DNA of 64,000 nucleotides, from NCBI GenBank assembly GCA_965198185.1, contig CBDAOU010000002.1, positions 806,001 through 870,000 of the forward strand, in the 5' to 3' direction. Numbering within the stretch: the stretch's first letter is position 1; each line of letters opens with the position of its first letter. A program made the position numbers and the translations under genes. This document shows positions 62,775 through 64,000 of the stretch, one piece after another. The stretch comes from JAJECS01 sp965198185. GTDB lineage: Bacteria > Chloroflexota > UBA11872. The notes under the pieces were generated by a model, which saw only the letters and a program-made list of their open reading frames with translations, made no database searches and was not told the DNA's origin.

Positions 62775-63869
62775 TCAGGCCCACGGATCGAGCGCGACTT
62801 TGACCACGCCGTCTGAAGCGCCGGCTGAGCGGACGAGCTCGATGCCTTCGGCGGCCTGGGCCAGGGGCAGGCGGTGGGTGAGCATGCGTTCCAGCGGGTA
62901 GCGTCCGGTCTCGGCCAGTTGGACGGCGGCGCGGACGGCCTGTGTCTCGTGGCTGTTGACGCCCAGGGCGCGGACCTCTTTGGCCACCAGCTGGTCCCAG
63001 GGCAGCTCGACGGGCGCGCCGCCTTTCGACCCGGCCATGATGAACGTGCCGAGCGGCCGCACGACCGACGCCGCCTGGGTGGACGCCTCCGGGCTGGCCG
63101 TCACGTCGATCACGACGTCCGCCAGCCGGCCTTCCGTGAGCCTCTGCGATTTCGGTGACGGTTGAAGCGGAGGCGGTCAGCGTGTCGGTGGCGCCGAAAT
63201 CGCGAGCAAGCTTGAGCCGCTCGCGGTCGCGCGCCAGGCCGACCACGATGATCCGGCTCGCGCCGGCGGCGTGCGCCGCGATGGTCGACGCCAGTCCTTG
63301 CGGACCCGGTCCAAAGACGACGACCGTGTCGCCGACGCCAGCGTTGCCTACCGTCTGTACCCAACGGATGCCGTTGGCGAGCACGGCGCCGATCACGACG
63401 CCGGCCTCTCGGGCGTGATCCGCTCGGACACGCGGTGGACACGGGCGCGCGGCGGCAGGTAAAGGAATTGTCCGTAGGCGCCCCACAGGTGCGGCGGATC
63501 GACGGCCGAGATCCGCCCGCCGTAGCCCTGCTCGTCGGCGCACATTTGATAGGAGCCGCGGCGGCACCACTCGCAGCGGCCGCAACCGAAGCTGGCCTCG
63601 ACAATGACGCGGTCGCCGACTCTGACCCGCCACCGTTCGGCGGCGGCCGTTCCCACCTGCTCGATGCGGCCGACGATTTCGTGGCCCAGGAGGGCCGGGA
63701 CGTTGCGGACCACAGCCGAGTGGCCGTCCCAGTGGTGGATATCGCTGCCGCAGATGCCGGCGAGCTCGATCCGCAGCAAGCCGTCGTCGTCGCCGGTCGC
63801 GGGCAGCGGGAAGTCGCGCAGCTCCATGCGGCGAGGCGCAACGAGCACGGCGCCACGGCTCGACGTCAT
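62775..63869 (-). pseudogene. Zinc-dependent alcohol dehydrogenase (MDR family), two frameshifts
   Basis: A medium-chain dehydrogenase/reductase. From the ATG at 63869: catalytic-zinc region CGSDIHHWDG and GHEIVGRIEQVG, structural-zinc cysteines CGRCEWCRRGSYQMC, then a break near 63410. The middle frame gives EAGVVIGAVLANGIRWVQ and the Rossmann loop VVFGPGPQGLA up to EIAEAHG. It breaks again near 63130 and returns to the first frame with ADVVIDVTASPE and ends at 62775. The two shifts compensate. All cofactor and zinc residues remain. The alcohol or sugar substrate is unknown. Confidence 0.76.
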
Positions 63870-63895
63870 GCGCGGTTTGTGGGACTGGATTGCCG

Positions 63896-63937
63896 CCCCG
63901 TATCGAGTACGGGGCAGGCTCTTCGCGAGAATGACGG
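63896..63937. repeat. Composite hairpin repeat
   Basis: CCCCGTA/TACGGGG (63896-63902 and 63908-63914) is followed by CTTCGCGAGAATGACGGA (63920-63937). The second block matches CTTCGCGGGAATGACGGA at 12800-12817 except for one base, and in both cases a CCCC..GGGG stem lies just upstream. It lies upstream of the alcohol dehydrogenase gene. Confidence 0.6.
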
Positions 63938-63980
63938 ATGGGACGGCGGCGCGGCCTGAGACCATGCGAGCTGCCCGAAC

Positions 63981-64000
63981 TGGATTCCGGCGTGCGCCGG
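63981..64000. repeat. Partial REP-like repeat at the window edge
   Basis: TGGATTCCGGCG..CGCCGG ends at the window border. The CCGGCG-TG-CGCCGG stem and the GGATTCC block fit the same repeat family as 60282; it is truncated by the window. Confidence 0.4.

Overview
The window is a 64 kb, GC-rich, densely coding bacterial segment. It is most likely from a Chloroflexota-type environmental bacterium (SAR202 or sponge- or soil-associated lineages). That is an inference from three things: Tat-type lipoproteins with Pro/Thr/Ala-rich linkers such as PTAAPTAAPTAA, a DUF3179 lipoprotein, and a catabolic repertoire full of small paralogous families. No rRNA, tRNA, CRISPR array, phage module or replication origin was seen.

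Layout. 0-0.3 kb: 3' end of gatB. 0.3-12.7 kb: glutamate dehydrogenase, a cupin, an oxidoreductase/aldo-keto reductase pair, a DUF3179 lipoprotein, then an amidohydrolase, an SDR, a DHDPS-family lyase, a GT-C glycosyltransferase and an enolase-superfamily enzyme. 12.9-24.2 kb: an M81 (MlrC-like) hydrolase, a hydantoinase/oxoprolinase pair (hyuA-hyuB, ATGA overlap), a sialidase-fold protein, a GH42-like protein, RidA-like and PH-domain proteins, a VapBC toxin-antitoxin pair and a GYD protein. 24.4-31.9 kb: a sulfatase, an SRAP protein, two phytanoyl-CoA dioxygenases, a GyrI-like protein, and an isomerase/oxidoreductase operon. 31.9-38.5 kb: a complete minus-strand peptide/nickel-type ABC importer (SBP-B-C-D-F). 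39.1-50.1 kb: a second GH42-like paralogue, a BNR-repeat protein, a GH10-like TIM-barrel protein, an aldolase/sialidase-fold/isomerase operon, a VOC protein and a membrane protein. 50.1-54.8 kb: a DHDPS-family lyase, an IS5 remnant with repeats, a third phytanoyl-CoA dioxygenase, another membrane protein and a third sialidase-fold protein. 54.8-64 kb: an RHH/RelE toxin-antitoxin pair behind a perfect inverted repeat, a broken oxidoreductase, an N,N-dimethylformamidase-like protein with a PLP decarboxylase, a small protein overlapping a SNF2 ATPase, and a broken zinc alcohol dehydrogenase.

How the genes fit together. Most enzymes are soluble and without evident signal peptides: Gfo/Idh/MocA oxidoreductases, TIM-barrel isomerases, aldolases, lyases, sialidase-fold and GH42-like proteins, a sulfatase and Fe/2-oxoglutarate dioxygenases. 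This suggests intracellular catabolism of small sugars, acids, amides and sulfated compounds taken up by ABC importers. Two toxin-antitoxin pairs, an IS remnant and dispersed hairpin repeats mark the accessory parts.

Quality note. At least nine genes are interrupted by single-base frameshifts, often beside short G or C runs. They cluster at 8.9-11.8 kb and 52-63.5 kb. Motifs stay intact on both sides of each break, so I favour sequencing or assembly indels over decay for most of them, but cannot prove it. The most unusual locus is at 60.3-62.8 kb: a SNF2-family ATPase whose N-terminus carries eight exact-length 36-bp (12-residue) tandem repeats, overlapping an unrecognised upstream gene.
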